From: Bradyrhizobium sp. SSBR45G
GTDB taxonomy: Bacteria > Pseudomonadota > Alphaproteobacteria > Rhizobiales > Xanthobacteraceae
NCBI RefSeq assembly: GCF_030159255.1
Contig: NZ_BSCT01000014.1
Location: 1-64,000 of the forward strand
Length of the DNA stretch: 64,000 nt
Reading direction: 5' to 3'
Under the pieces are notes generated by a model that had not been told where the DNA came from, made no database searches, and saw nothing but the letters and a program-made list of their open reading frames with translations. The position numbers and the translations under genes are program-made. Positions 15,069 to 26,140 of this stretch are shown one piece after another; position 1 is the stretch's first letter, and the number at the start of each line of letters is the position of its first letter.

Positions 15069-16169
15069 TTACTCCAGCCCCCAGATCTTCTTGTAGGCGG
15101 TGCGATAGCCGTTGCCGGGGTCGAAGGTGTTGGTCGGGCCGCCGTCGAACTCGACATTGGCCTTGGTCACCACGTGCAGCGGCGAGACGTAGCCGGACCA
15201 TTTGTCGCCGGCGATCGCGCGGTTCAGTTCGTCGACGAGCTGCCAGCCCTGCAGGTTGAGCGGCTCGGCGACGGTGACGGCCTGGTAGGAGCCGGAGCGG
15301 ATGCGCTGATAGGCGCTCTCAGAGCCGTCGCCGGCGGCGACGTTGATCGGCGCGCCGGTGCCCTTGATGCCGGCGGCGGCGAGCGACGGGGTCATGAAGT
15401 CGTAGTAGAGGTCGTTGATCGCCAGCGAATGCGTCCAGGCGGCGCCGTGCTTCTGCAGCAGCGACGTCGTGAGCTGCGGCATGCGCGTCGAGGTCTCGGC
15501 GATCGGCGTATCGACCCATTCGAGCACCTTGCCGCCGAGGCCCTCGATGACCTCCTTCATTTTCTTCGCCTTGGCGATCGCGATCTCATAGGTCGAGTCG
15601 GTGAAGATGATCACGCCCGGCTTGCCGTTGGCGTCGACGAAGGCCCAATTGGCGGCGGCGGTGGAGACAGCCATCGGATCCGTGGTCACGTTGGCGAACA
15701 CGCCGGCGTCGGCCACCGGGCCGATCACGGGCGCAGCATGCCACGACACCAGCGGGATCTTCGCGGCCTTGGCGGCCTCCATGCCCGGCTTCTGCTCGAC
15801 GGCGTCGAAGCCGCAGATCACGAGGCCGTCGGGCTTCAAGGTCATGGCCTGGCCGAACGCCGCGGTGCGGCCGGAGACCGAGCCGGCGCCGTCGAGCGTG
15901 CGCACGGTCCAGCCGGCTGCCTTGGCGGCCTCCTCGATGCCCTTGGTGACGCCGAGCACGCCGCCATTCTTCATGTCCGACGCAAGGACGACGATGGTCT
16001 TGCCCTTGGCGATCTTCGGCCCCGTGGTCGGGCCATCCCATTTGTCAACCTTGGAGGCATATTTGTCGACGAAGGCCTTTGCGTCCGACAGCGAGTCGGC
16101 GTGGACGGCGGTGAGGCCGAAAGCGAGCCCGGCGGCGATGGCGCCGGTTCGTAGCAACGCGTGCAACAT
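15069..16169 (-). CDS. Sugar ABC transporter substrate-binding protein
   Basis: 366 residues with a signal peptide cleaved near A24 (V-H-A-D). The body is a periplasmic-binding protein of the RbsB/LacI-like class 1 fold (PF13407 type): T-I-V-V-L-A-S-D-M-K-N-G opens the first lobe and V-I-I-F-T-D-S the second. It captures a sugar or sugar acid in the periplasm for the permease and ATPase encoded just upstream in the operon. The start at 16169 has GGGAGA nearby; the longer frame to 16244 lacks support. The ligand is unknown; the enzymes nearby suggest an aldonic acid, lactone or related sugar. Confidence 0.88.
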   Translation of the reverse strand: MLHALLRTGAIAAGLAFGLTAVHADSLSDAKAFVDKYASKVDKWDGPTTGPKIAKGKTIVVLASDMKNGGVLGVTKGIEEAAKAAGWTVRTLDGAGSVSGRTAAFGQAMTLKPDGLVICGFDAVEQKPGMEAAKAAKIPLVSWHAAPVIGPVADAGVFANVTTDPMAVSTAAANWAFVDANGKPGVIIFTDSTYEIAIAKAKKMKEVIEGLGGKVLEWVDTPIAETSTRMPQLTTSLLQKHGAAWTHSLAINDLYYDFMTPSLAAAGIKGTGAPINVAAGDGSESAYQRIRSGSYQAVTVAEPLNLQGWQLVDELNRAIAGDKWSGYVSPLHVVTKANVEFDGGPTNTFDPGNGYRTAYKKIWGLE

Positions 16170-16257
16170 GGACGTTCTCCCTGGTGTGATGCTGGTCCGG
16201 TCGAAGGCCGGACTTGTTGTCGTGGCCGGCTCATCGCCGATCACGTCGTTCGTGGTC

Positions 16258-17316
16258 TCAACTCTTCGGTTCGGGCGCCCCCATCGGCAGCTTGGCGACG
16301 GCGCCGCGCTTGCGCTGGGCGTAGCCCGCCATGCCGATCGCCGCGAGCAAAGTGACGCCGTTGAACAGCGGTTCGACCCAGAACGAGCCGCCGAACTGCT
16401 GGATGCCGGCGATGCCGACCGCGAGCACGGCGACGCCGATGATGGTGCCCCAGACGTTGACGCGGCCGGGCTTGATCGTGGTCGAGCCGAGGAAGGCGCC
16501 GACCAGCGCCGGCAACAGATATTCGAGGCCGACGCTGGCCTGGCCGATGCGCAGCTTCGAGGCGAGCAGCACGCCGGTCACTGCCGTGAGCGCGCCCGAG
16601 GTCATGAAGGCGCCGACGGTGAAGCGCTGCACCGGAATGCCGTTCAGCGCGGCGGTCTTGGGATTGGCGCCGATGGCGTAGATGTAGCGGCCGAGCGGCA
16701 GATATTCGAACATCAGCCACATCGCGAGCGCCAGCGCGAGCACGTAGAAGCCGGTGATCGGCAAGCCGAAGATCATCATGCCGTTGAGCGCGAGAAAACC
16801 CTCCGGCAGCATCGCGACGACCTGGCGGCCGCCGGTGTGCCACAGCGCCAGCGCATAGAGCACGGTGCCGGTGCCGAGCGTGGCGATGAAGCTGTCGATG
16901 CGCGCGACCTCGACCAGCAGGCCGTTGAGCAGGCCTGTGAAGGCGCCGAGCGCGATCACGATCAGCACGGCGACCGGCCAGGGCAGGCCGAGCGACGTCT
17001 GCAGGCTGATGACCAGGATGTGCCACAGCACGATGCCATAGCCGACCGTGAGATCGATCTTGCCCGCCGCCATCGGGATCATCGCCGCCAGCGACAGCAT
17101 CGCGATGATCGACTTGTCGGAGACGATCGAGCGCAGATTGAGCATGGTCGGGAAGGTGTTGGGCAGCAGGATCGAGAACAGCACGATCAGCGCGACCGTG
17201 ATGATCGGCAGGCCGTAGACAGGCAGCAGGCGCGAGATCTTCTGCGGCAGCGAGGCGCCGGCGAGATCGGCGCGCGTCGGCTCCAGCGCATTCGACTCGA
17301 TCGAGTTCATTCCCAT
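16258..17316 (-). CDS. Sugar ABC transporter permease (RbsC-like)
   Basis: A 352-residue membrane protein with about ten hydrophobic segments. It shows the BPD_transp_2 features of ribose/xylose-type permeases: the region F-I-A-T-L-G-T-G-T-V near the middle and A-I-G-A-N-P-K-T-A-A-L-N-G-I, the ATPase-coupling loop. It works as a homodimer with the downstream binding protein and upstream ATPase. The ATG at 17316 has GGGGAG seven bases upstream. Confidence 0.9.
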   Translation of the reverse strand: MGMNSIESNALEPTRADLAGASLPQKISRLLPVYGLPIITVALIVLFSILLPNTFPTMLNLRSIVSDKSIIAMLSLAAMIPMAAGKIDLTVGYGIVLWHILVISLQTSLGLPWPVAVLIVIALGAFTGLLNGLLVEVARIDSFIATLGTGTVLYALALWHTGGRQVVAMLPEGFLALNGMMIFGLPITGFYVLALALAMWLMFEYLPLGRYIYAIGANPKTAALNGIPVQRFTVGAFMTSGALTAVTGVLLASKLRIGQASVGLEYLLPALVGAFLGSTTIKPGRVNVWGTIIGVAVLAVGIAGIQQFGGSFWVEPLFNGVTLLAAIGMAGYAQRKRGAVAKLPMGAPEPKS

Positions 17317-17363
17317 CTCGTCTCTCCCCGGCGGGCTCTCGGCGGCCCTTAACTCATTGTCTC

Positions 17364-18866
<1,503 letters not shown>

Positions 18867-18938
18867 CGCTCAACCTCCCAGCGGGCCGGCGCGAACGGCT
18901 GGGGCATCCCTGACCGCTGACCAGCTCTCATCGATTTT

Positions 18939-18979
18939 TGTTATCGATAACATCGTAGCTGCCTTGGGAAGGCTGTCAA
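18939..18979 (-). promoter_or_regulatory. Promoter with LacI-type operator for the ABC operon
   Basis: On the minus strand TTGACA (18979-18974) is followed after 16 bases by TACGAT (18957-18952). Directly at and below the -10 lies the perfect palindrome TGTTATCGATAACA (18952-18939). A small hairpin GCCTT-CCC-AAGGC occupies the spacer. The operator is identical to the one ahead of the SDR gene. Confidence 0.78.
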
Positions 18980-18989
18980 GCGGGGCGGA

Positions 18990-20039
18990 TCAGGTGCTTT
19001 CGCGCTCGATGACCTCGAAGGGGACGATCAGGGTCGCCGGGTTCGGTGGCCGTTCGTTCTGGATGTCGTCGAGCGCGCCGAGCAGGATGCGGCCGGCCTC
19101 CAGCCCGATGTTGCGGCAGTCGACGGCGACGGTGGTGATGCGCGGCCAGGCCCAGCGCGACACCTCGAAATCGCCGAAGCCGGCAATCGCGATCCGGCCG
19201 GGCACGGCCCAGCCGCGGCGGTGGCACTCCATGATCGCGCCGAACGCGGAGAGGTCGGAGACGCAGACGGCCGCGTCGACGTCGGGCCATTGCTGGATCA
19301 GATGGACGATGGCCTGGCCGCCTTGCTCCATCGAGATCGGCGGATTGCCGAATGAAATCGTGCGGCCGGCGGGCAGCCCGAGCTCCTCGACGGCGCGGGT
19401 ATAGCCCAGCCTTCGATCGGCGCCGCGGGTGTCGCGCCGGCTGGCGCCGCCGATGAAGCCGATGTTGCGATAGCCCTTCTGGTAAAGCCGGTGGACGAGG
19501 GCGCGCGACGCTTCGGCATTGGAGAAGCCGACGACGTGATCGATCGGATCTGCTGGCAAATCCCAGGTTTCCACCACGGGGATGCCGGCCGATTGCAGCA
19601 TCCGCCGCGCCTTCGGCGTGTGCCGGCCGTCGGTGACGATGATGCCGTCCGGCCTTCGCGTCAGCATGGCCTGGACGAGCTGCTCCTCCTTCTCCATGTC
19701 GTAGTCGGTGTAGCCGAGCAGCATCTGCAGGCCCTGGCTCTCGATGATCTCGGTGATGCCGCGGGCGGTGTCGGAGAAGTTGGAGTTGTTGATCGAGGGC
19801 ACGAGAACGGCGACGAAGCCGGTGCGTTTCGACGACAGCGCCCCGGCGGAGAGGTCGAGCACGTAGCCGAGCTCGTCGACTGCGGCGAGGATCTTGCGTC
19901 GCGTCTCCTCCGAGACGGCGCCGTCGCTCTTCAGGGCGCGCGACACGGTCATCGCGGACACGCCCGCCCGCGCCGCCACCTCGGCCATGGTCGCGGGCCG
20001 CTTCGTGATCGTCCTGGGGGTCGGCCGTGGCGGCTTCAT
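18990..20039 (-). CDS. LacI family transcriptional regulator
   Basis: 349 residues. The N-terminal HTH is T-M-A-E-V-A-A-R-A-G-V-S with recognition helix A-M-T-V-S-R-A-L, then the hinge helix region (L-S-A-G-A-L-S-S-K-R) and a periplasmic-binding-protein-like ligand domain. It is closest in style to gluconate-type LacI regulators. I start it at the ATG at 20039, immediately before the conserved HTH; the open frame extends to 20918 through repeat DNA and is not coding there. It lies upstream of the ABC operon and probably binds the TGTTATCGATAACA sites at 11626, 18939 and 20146 (near copy), releasing when a sugar ligand binds. Confidence 0.92.
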   Translation of the reverse strand: MKPPRPTPRTITKRPATMAEVAARAGVSAMTVSRALKSDGAVSEETRRKILAAVDELGYVLDLSAGALSSKRTGFVAVLVPSINNSNFSDTARGITEIIESQGLQMLLGYTDYDMEKEEQLVQAMLTRRPDGIIVTDGRHTPKARRMLQSAGIPVVETWDLPADPIDHVVGFSNAEASRALVHRLYQKGYRNIGFIGGASRRDTRGADRRLGYTRAVEELGLPAGRTISFGNPPISMEQGGQAIVHLIQQWPDVDAAVCVSDLSAFGAIMECHRRGWAVPGRIAIAGFGDFEVSRWAWPRITTVAVDCRNIGLEAGRILLGALDDIQNERPPNPATLIVPFEVIEREST

Positions 20040-20145
20040 CTCATGCGGTCTTCTCTTGGCGGCGCCGCCGGATCGGCGCCGGCCACGTCGGCAGGGAGGG
20101 GCGCGGCGGTCCGGAGCCGGCGGGAGCGGGAGGATACATCGCTTA

Positions 20146-20159
20146 CGATATCGATAACA
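20146..20159 (-). promoter_or_regulatory. Near-perfect LacI operator copy ahead of the regulator gene
   Basis: CGATATCGATAACA matches the palindrome TGTTATCGATAACA at 12 of 14 positions, with the right half intact. It lies about 107 bases upstream of the regulator start, where autoregulation would act. Confidence 0.6.
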
Positions 20160-20292
20160 ATCGGGCGCGTGAGGCCGGCGGACGGGAGGGGGCGACCGCA
20201 TTGGAAAACCCCCGAGCCATCGCGGCATGGCCTGCCAAGGCGGGTGCCGGCCAAGACGGTGTTGAGGGCCCGATCCCTCGTCACACCCCACT

Positions 20293-20406
20293 GTCGTCCC
20301 TGCGAACGCAGGGACCCATAACCACCGGCTTCGGTGAGACGATGACTGGCAGTTGTGCCTCCCCGAGAGATTCCGCGGTATGGGTCCCTGCGTTCGCAGG
20401 GACGAC
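20293..20406. repeat. Palindromic repeat R1, copy 2
   Basis: Both ends carry the hairpin GTCCCTGCG-x-CGCAGGGAC within GTCGTCCC...GGGACGAC, and the middle has CACCGGCTTCGGTGAGACGA. It is almost identical to the copy at 21086-21199 in the same orientation, so the two are direct repeats about 790 bp apart. Confidence 0.85.
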
Positions 20407-20539
20407 AGCGGAGAATGGGGCAACCGCGCCCGAACATCTTCGAGGAGAAGCGGCAGCGGAGGACCATTTGGAGCAGCGTCCGTCTGGACATGTGTCATCG
20501 CCCTCTCGCGACGCCCTGGCGTCCGAGTTGTGCCGGTCG

Positions 20540-20712
20540 GTCCGCCCTCAAAGGAGAGGGCGCGGGGAATGCCGGGCGCTGGCCGCACCCATGGCCCGCC
20601 TGCGTCAAAAAATGCAGGCGGCAGGAACCACAGGTTCAGCCGAGACATCCCGGCATTCCCCGCGCGATGGTTTTCACGCTTATGTCGCGCTCTCCCCGGT
20701 GTCCGGCTTGTA
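20540..20712. repeat. Dispersed repeat R7, copy 2 (inverted)
   Basis: The reverse complement aligns with 94-275 across about 170 bp, including the poly-T hairpin and the terminal GGGCGGAC block. Here the A-run reads AAAAAATGCAGGCGG. Confidence 0.75.
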
Positions 20713-21085
20713 GCCACCGTCGCCCGCGGGATCATCATCACCCCCGGACTTGGCGCCAGCCTCGGGGCGCCAGGACCACGCGTCTTCACGTCCGCAAGCC
20801 TGCCGTTCGTCGGCGGGCACAAGGCCCGCTGCAGCCGGCTCGCGGCCACCGCATCCCCAAGCCCAACGTCTCGTGACGATCGCGAAGCGCCCCTCTCGCA
20901 GGCCCGGGATGGCGGCACTCAACCATGAATTCCGAAAAAGAGCAAGTAGCTTATTTTTTGCCGAAGTAACGGATGGGCCAACTCAGCTTGGAAGCATGGG
21001 TGAGATCAGCCGTAGGGCGCATGTCTGCCGCCATGCGAACACGCGCGAGGACGCGGTTGAGCGCGGTCCCTCGTCACCCCCAGCT

Positions 21086-21199
21086 GTCGTCCCTGCGAAC
21101 GCAGAGACCCATCACCACCGGCTTCGGTGGGACGATGACTGGGAGTTGCGCCTCTCCGAGAGAGTCCGCGGTATGGGTCCCTGCGTTCGCAGGGACGAC
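21086..21199. repeat. Palindromic repeat R1, copy 3
   Basis: GTCGTCCCTGCGAACGCAG opens and CGTTCGCAGGGACGAC closes it. One base in the left hairpin (GAGACC in place of GGGACC) differs from copy 2. Confidence 0.85.
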
Positions 21200-21320
21200 A
21201 GCGGAGGATGTGGCGAGATCTCGCCCAATGTCGTCATGGCAAGAAGAGGAGCAACGCACCGAAGGCTGGGCGAACCGCGGTCGACAGCGACGTGGGCCCT
21301 TCTTTGCTGCGAGCGAAAGC

Positions 21321-23369
21321 TCATTCGCCCAGCCGTTGCAGGATCAAGGGACCAAGCTGCTGCCGCGCCAGCCAGACCGACGCGAAGGGTCTCAGGTGGA
21401 CGGTATCCGAGGTGATGAGGCCGTCTCTGGGGTTGTCTCCCAGATAGGTCAGACAACCCTCCAGGCCGCAGAATTGCTTCATCTCATCGACGAATTCAAA
21501 GGGCTCGTCGGGGCGCAGCTGCGACTGGAAGGTCTTCGTGAACGCCATCAGCTCGTCGTCGAGATGGCCTTTGACATAGCGAGGGATGGCGGGCCAGTAG
21601 TTGTCCAGGACGACCTTGTAGAGGAACGGCTTCCAGTGCGGCCGTTGTCCCAGCACGAGCACGTGCTTGACGCCATAGCCCTTCACCATCGTCGCAAATC
21701 GCCGGATATAGGCGATGTCGAAGGAATTGTTCGACGACAACAGCAGAACATGCGGTGGATCGGCCTTGATGCGCTGCAGCGCGAAATGATTGGCCATGTT
21801 GCAGTGGTGCACGTCGATGATGCGCTCGATCACTTCGCTGACCTGACATCCGGAGCTCCAGATGAGGAGAAGCGAAATGTTGCTCGGGAGAACTTCACGA
21901 AGGCCGTAATAAAGATCGGAGGCGTTGGAATCGCCAATGATCATGACGCTTCGCTCATGGGTTCGCGTGTAGCAGGCGGGGTCGATCGCACGGCGCGGTG
22001 CCAGTGTCGGGATCTTGGCGTCCCAGGCGTAGAAGTTGCATCTGTTCTGGGAAATATAATCGATGTACTCCGCCTGAATCCGGGGCGAGGTCGAGCTGAA
22101 ATAATCGGCGTAGGCGGCCTTCTCGTGCTCGAGGCGGCCCGGGAAACCCTTGTTGTAGGCGACCGCGACTCCGACGACGCCGATGGCGATCATGGCGGTC
22201 GCCAGAGCGGTGATGATCGTCTGCGTCCGCTTCTTGCCGAAGCGCACAGGCCGTTCCACGAAGCGATAGGTGACCCAGGCGAGTCCGATCGAGACGGCCA
22301 CGAGCGCGGCCAGAAGCAGCGGCGGAGGCGCGACGTTGCCGTAGCGGATGCGCGCGAAGGTCAGAAGCGGCCAATGCCAGAGATAAAGCGGGTAGCTGAT
22401 CAAGCCGAACCAGACCAGGACCCGGCTGGACAGGACCCAGCGATTGAGCCAGGCCGCCGGCCCGGCGAGAATCAGCAGATAGGCGGCGGTGACGGGCAGC
22501 ATGGCCCACCAACCGGGAAACTCGTGCGGCCGCGTGACCAGGACCGTCGAGGCCAGCAGCAGGGCCATCCCCAAGGTCGAAAGCACGTGGCGATAGGATT
22601 CATCGGGGTTGACGCCGCGCTCAAAAAACATCGCCGCGAGAACCTTGGCGATCATGCGCTCGATCCACACGACAGGCCGGAGCGGAAACAGCGTCAGGTT
22701 CGCCAGGCTTGCGCCGGCGGCAAGCTCCCACAGCCGCGAGACCGGGGAGTAGAACGCTGCGACCGGATCCGTCGCGGTCGCCTTGACGCAATAGGCGAGT
22801 GAGGCTGCCAGAACGGTTCCGATCAGCACAAATCGATTGAGGCGACCATCCCAGGCCAGGATCATGAGAGCTGGCCAGATCAGGTAGAACTGTTCCTCGA
22901 CTCCGAGCGACCACAGGTGCAGCAGGGCCTTGGAGTCCGACGCGACGTCGAAATAGTTCGACTCCTGCCATAGCGCGAGATTGGCAATGAACCCGGCGCC
23001 GGCCGCGGCGTGCTTCCCCAGCCTGGCGAAATCGTCCGCCCAGAGCATGAAGGCCCCTGCGACTAGGCAAAACGACAGCACGACGATGAGGGCCGGGAAA
23101 ATGCGACGGACGCGGCGCGCATAGAAGGTTGCCAGGCTGAACCGCTTGGCGGCGAGGTCGGTCAGAATGATCGTCGTGATCAGGTAGCCCGAGATCACGA
23201 AGAAGACGTCGACCCCCACGAAGCCGCTGCGCAGCGTCTTCGGGAACGCGTGAAAGAGAACCACGGACAGCACTGCGATCGCACGCAGGCCGTCAATATC
23301 CGGTCGATATCCGCCTGCATGGATTGTAGCGCGGCCATCGACCGCGGTGTGTCTATCGGTGCCGTGCAC
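21321..23369 (-). CDS. OafA/YrhL-type acyltransferase with C-terminal SGNH domain
   Basis: 682 residues. The N-terminal acyltransferase-3 domain has about ten membrane segments and the family motifs Y-R-P-D-I-D-G-L-R-A-I-A-V, F-F-V-I-S-G-Y-L-I-T and L-L-H-L-W-S-L-G-V-E-E-Q-F-Y. After residue 400 a periplasmic SGNH domain follows, with nucleophile block G-D-S-N-A-S and D-T-V-H-L near the end. Such fusions O-acetylate cell-surface polysaccharide or peptidoglycan. The gene stands alone, bordered by repeats on one side and a 220-bp gap on the other, so the acceptor cannot be inferred from neighbours. Confidence 0.88.
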   Translation of the reverse strand: MHGTDRHTAVDGRATIHAGGYRPDIDGLRAIAVLSVVLFHAFPKTLRSGFVGVDVFFVISGYLITTIILTDLAAKRFSLATFYARRVRRIFPALIVVLSFCLVAGAFMLWADDFARLGKHAAAGAGFIANLALWQESNYFDVASDSKALLHLWSLGVEEQFYLIWPALMILAWDGRLNRFVLIGTVLAASLAYCVKATATDPVAAFYSPVSRLWELAAGASLANLTLFPLRPVVWIERMIAKVLAAMFFERGVNPDESYRHVLSTLGMALLLASTVLVTRPHEFPGWWAMLPVTAAYLLILAGPAAWLNRWVLSSRVLVWFGLISYPLYLWHWPLLTFARIRYGNVAPPPLLLAALVAVSIGLAWVTYRFVERPVRFGKKRTQTIITALATAMIAIGVVGVAVAYNKGFPGRLEHEKAAYADYFSSTSPRIQAEYIDYISQNRCNFYAWDAKIPTLAPRRAIDPACYTRTHERSVMIIGDSNASDLYYGLREVLPSNISLLLIWSSGCQVSEVIERIIDVHHCNMANHFALQRIKADPPHVLLLSSNNSFDIAYIRRFATMVKGYGVKHVLVLGQRPHWKPFLYKVVLDNYWPAIPRYVKGHLDDELMAFTKTFQSQLRPDEPFEFVDEMKQFCGLEGCLTYLGDNPRDGLITSDTVHLRPFASVWLARQQLGPLILQRLGE

Positions 23370-23591
23370 TTCGGAAGGCCCCCGCCCGCCACAACTGCCG
23401 TAAAATCGCCTTATTTTACCATCGCAACCAGGGGATGTCGATCGTTCCGGAGAGCGCTATCGGTCGAAGAGCGCGCTCGTCATGGGACGCGTTCGAATTT
23501 GCGAAAGGGGACGGCAGAGTGTCGCCACCAGGCGTGGCGCGCCCGCCAGCGTCAATGACGGCAACCGCGTTGCGTCCCATGCGACCCGGCG

Positions 23592-25430
23592 TCACGCCGG
23601 CCGTTTGGCATAGATCGCCTCGATCTCTTTCGCGAAGGCGCGCTCGATCGCCGGGCGCTTGTTCTTCAGGGTCGGTGTGATCAGGCCGGCCTGGATGGTC
23701 CATGGCTCCAGGGTCCAATGCACGGCCTTCGGCGTCGCATAGGCGGGATAGGCCTTCACGGTGCGGGCGATGTGGCGGAGCAGCGAGGCCGCTTCGGCCT
23801 CCGTGCCGCGCTGGCCGTGCGCGGCGAGCCGGGCCTGCTGCTCGGCCCAGCCCGTGGGGTTGAGCACGACGATGGCCGCGACGAACGGGCGGTTCTCGCC
23901 GATCACGATCGCCTGCTCGAACAGCGGATCGGTCAGGATCGCGGTTTCGAGATCGGCGGGCGCGATCTTCTCGCCGGTCGAGGTGACCAGGATGTCCTTG
24001 ATCCGCCCAGTGATGGTGATGCGTCCCTGGTCGATGCGGGCCTGGTCGCCGGTGTGCAGCCAGCCGTCGCTCTCCTTGATGCGCGCGGTCTCCTCCGGCC
24101 TGTGCCAGTAGCCGAGCATCACGCCGGGGCCGCGCACCATCAACTCGTCGTTGTCGCCGATGCGCACCTCGATGCCGGGCAAGGCGCGGCCGACGCTGCG
24201 CGGGTCGTTGTCATCAGGCGTGTTGACGCTGACCACCGGCGAGGTCTCGGTCATGCCGTAGCCCTGCAGCACCTCGAGCCCGAGCGCGAGGAACAGTCGC
24301 ACCACCGGCTCGGCGATCGGCGCGCCGCCGCTGACGGCCACGCGCAGCTTCCCGCCGAAGCGCGCCAGCACCTTGTCGGCAACGAGGCGCTGCAGCAGCG
24401 GCCAGGCGATCTGGTCGACGACGGAGGATCGCGTCGTGTGCCCATGCCGCGCGTCGAAGCGGCGGCCGCCGATCGCGACCGTAAGATCGAGCAGCGCGCG
24501 CTCGATGACATTGGCGACCGCGCGATGATGCATCACCAGCGAGTAGATCCGCTCATAGATGCGGGGAACGGAGACCAGGATGGTCGGGCGGACCGCGATG
24601 AGGTCGTCCGACAGCTGCTTCACCGAGCGCGCATAGGCGACGCAGGCGCCGATCGCGATCGGGTAGTAATAGCCCGCGGTGCGCTCGAAGGTGTGCGACA
24701 GCGGCAGGAACGACAGGAACACGTCGCCGGTGTCGGCGGCGAGCCGCTGATGGATCGCCTTGACGTTGGAGATGACGTTGTCGTGCGACAGCATCACGCC
24801 CTTGGGCCGGCCGGTCGTGCCCGAGGTGTAGACGATCGCGGCGAGGTCGTGCGGCGCGATGGTGATGTCGTTGCTGCGCGGCGCCGCCGCGGCGGCCGCC
24901 TCCAGCCAGGTATCGACCGCGACGAGGCGCGGATCGCTCGCCGCCGAATCGCGGCTGCGCAGCGCCGCGCAGACGATGCGCTTCAGGTCGGGGAGCGCCT
25001 GGCCGACGGCTGCGATCTCATTCCAGCGCTCGTCGGAATCGACCAGCAGCAGCCGGGCGCCGCAATCGGCGAGGATGTAGGCGATGCTGTCGGCATTGTC
25101 GACGGCATGCATCGGCACCGGCACCAGGCCGCGCGACAGCGCCGCCTGGTCCATCGCCAGATGCGCGAGCCCGTTCGGCATCAGGATCGCGATGCGATCG
25201 CCGCGGTCGAACGCGTCGGCCGCGAGCGCCCGCCGCCAGCGATCGACGATGGCGTCGGTCTCGCGCCATGAGAAGCTCGTCCAGCTTCCGCTCTGCGGAT
25301 CGGCTTGGCGGTAGGCCTCATGATCCGGGCTCTGACGGACGCGCCAGCGCCACAGCTCGGGCAGGGTTGCGATCGCGGCCAGGCCGCCGGCCGCCAGGGC
25401 GTGATCATCGGTGGGACTTGGTTGCAGCAC
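23592..25430 (-). CDS. AMP-forming long-chain acyl-CoA synthetase
   Basis: 612 residues from the GTG at 25430. It is an ANL-superfamily ligase with the AMP loop Y-T-S-G-T-T-G-R-P-K-G (about 200), G-Y-G-M-T-E-T-S-P, W-L-H-T-G-D and G-R-I-K-D. It resembles FadD15-like long-chain fatty-acid ligases, which activate fatty acids to CoA thioesters. The GTG has GGAGG five bases upstream. An ATG at 25541 in the same frame would add 37 residues but lacks a ribosome site. Transcribed alone, with a SnoaL-like gene upstream on the same strand. Confidence 0.87.
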   Translation of the reverse strand: MLQPSPTDDHALAAGGLAAIATLPELWRWRVRQSPDHEAYRQADPQSGSWTSFSWRETDAIVDRWRRALAADAFDRGDRIAILMPNGLAHLAMDQAALSRGLVPVPMHAVDNADSIAYILADCGARLLLVDSDERWNEIAAVGQALPDLKRIVCAALRSRDSAASDPRLVAVDTWLEAAAAAAPRSNDITIAPHDLAAIVYTSGTTGRPKGVMLSHDNVISNVKAIHQRLAADTGDVFLSFLPLSHTFERTAGYYYPIAIGACVAYARSVKQLSDDLIAVRPTILVSVPRIYERIYSLVMHHRAVANVIERALLDLTVAIGGRRFDARHGHTTRSSVVDQIAWPLLQRLVADKVLARFGGKLRVAVSGGAPIAEPVVRLFLALGLEVLQGYGMTETSPVVSVNTPDDNDPRSVGRALPGIEVRIGDNDELMVRGPGVMLGYWHRPEETARIKESDGWLHTGDQARIDQGRITITGRIKDILVTSTGEKIAPADLETAILTDPLFEQAIVIGENRPFVAAIVVLNPTGWAEQQARLAAHGQRGTEAEAASLLRHIARTVKAYPAYATPKAVHWTLEPWTIQAGLITPTLKNKRPAIERAFAKEIEAIYAKRPA

Positions 25431-25607
25431 GCGCGCCTCCGGCGATCCCCGATCGTCGCCCAGGCAGCGTCTTGCAGCGGCGGACCAGGGCTGACGTTGA
25501 CGTAGCGCAATCACCTTCCGCCCGCTCCGGCGCTTCGACATGGGAGCCCCGGCAAATGCCCGGGGGCTCCCGCGATCAAGGCTCGCTCGGAGCAGGTGAT
25601 ATGCGGC

Positions 25608-25973
25608 TCACGCGCCCTCCGGCACCTTGTCGAGAAACCCGGTGACGCGCCGGATGCGGCCGTCGGCGAGCTCGACGACATCGGTGCCCTGGACCGGGCC
25701 GTCCGCTTCCGCCGGCCCGAGCGTCCAGGAGAAGCGGACGTGGTCGCCATGGCCGTCGGCCGCGCCGCGCAGGCGGAAGCGGAAATCGGGGAAGCGCCGC
25801 TGCACGCCGGCGATCAGCGCGTCGATGCCGTCATAGCCGTCGCCACGCATCAGCGGGTCGGCATAGCTGGCGTCAGCGGTCCATTGGCGCGCGAGCCGGG
25901 CGCGGCGCTGCGCGGCGTCGCGCTCGTTCCACAGCGCAATGTAGCCGTCGGCGATGGCGGCGAGGTCGGTCAT
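25608..25973 (-). CDS. SnoaL-like (NTF2 fold) protein
   Basis: A 121-residue protein with the NTF2/SnoaL layout: N-terminal helix A-I-A-D-G-Y-I-A-L-W-N-E-R-D, then W-T-A-D-A-S-Y-A-D-P at 31-40, G-x-D-A-L-I-A-G, and four closing strands with G-T-D-V-V-E-L. Usual for ketosteroid isomerase-like or polyketide cyclase-like proteins; no substrate is indicated. It lies 180 bp upstream of the acyl-CoA synthetase on the same strand. Divergent from a small membrane-anchored protein. Confidence 0.82.
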   Translation of the reverse strand: MTDLAAIADGYIALWNERDAAQRRARLARQWTADASYADPLMRGDGYDGIDALIAGVQRRFPDFRFRLRGAADGHGDHVRFSWTLGPAEADGPVQGTDVVELADGRIRRVTGFLDKVPEGA

Positions 25974-26140
25974 CTCTGCTCTCCATGTTGTGAACGATGA
26001 GGCGGCGATGATCGCGCCGCGCGCGCGGCGAATCGATTACGTCGGACGTCATCTCATCTGGCATGACCAAACTGTAAGTTGCCGATTCTGTGCGCGGGGC
26101 CTACCCAACGCGCAGAGACGGTGCGGGGGATTTTCGTCGC

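Larger units (their letters stand above)
20160..21320. other. Gene-free repeat cluster
   Basis: This 1.1-kb stretch has no credible gene. It carries two R1 copies (20293-20406, 21086-21199) and one R7 copy (20540-20712). Open frames crossing it on both strands are translations of these repeats. The remainder (20713-21085, 21200-21320) shows nothing I can name. Confidence 0.7.

Noticed and set aside
20040..20918. N-terminal extension of the LacI regulator
   Set aside because: Passes through R1 and R7 repeats and the operator; the HTH begins just after the ATG at 20039.
20160..21320. CRISPR-like or toxin-antitoxin locus in the repeat cluster
   Set aside because: Repeats are few, over 100 bp long, palindromic and not regularly spaced; no cas, toxin or antitoxin gene is present.
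23718..25271. A 517-codon plus-strand frame opposite the acyl-CoA synthetase
   Set aside because: Antisense of a clear ANL-family enzyme; composition is His/Arg/Asp-biased as expected for a reverse-frame shadow.
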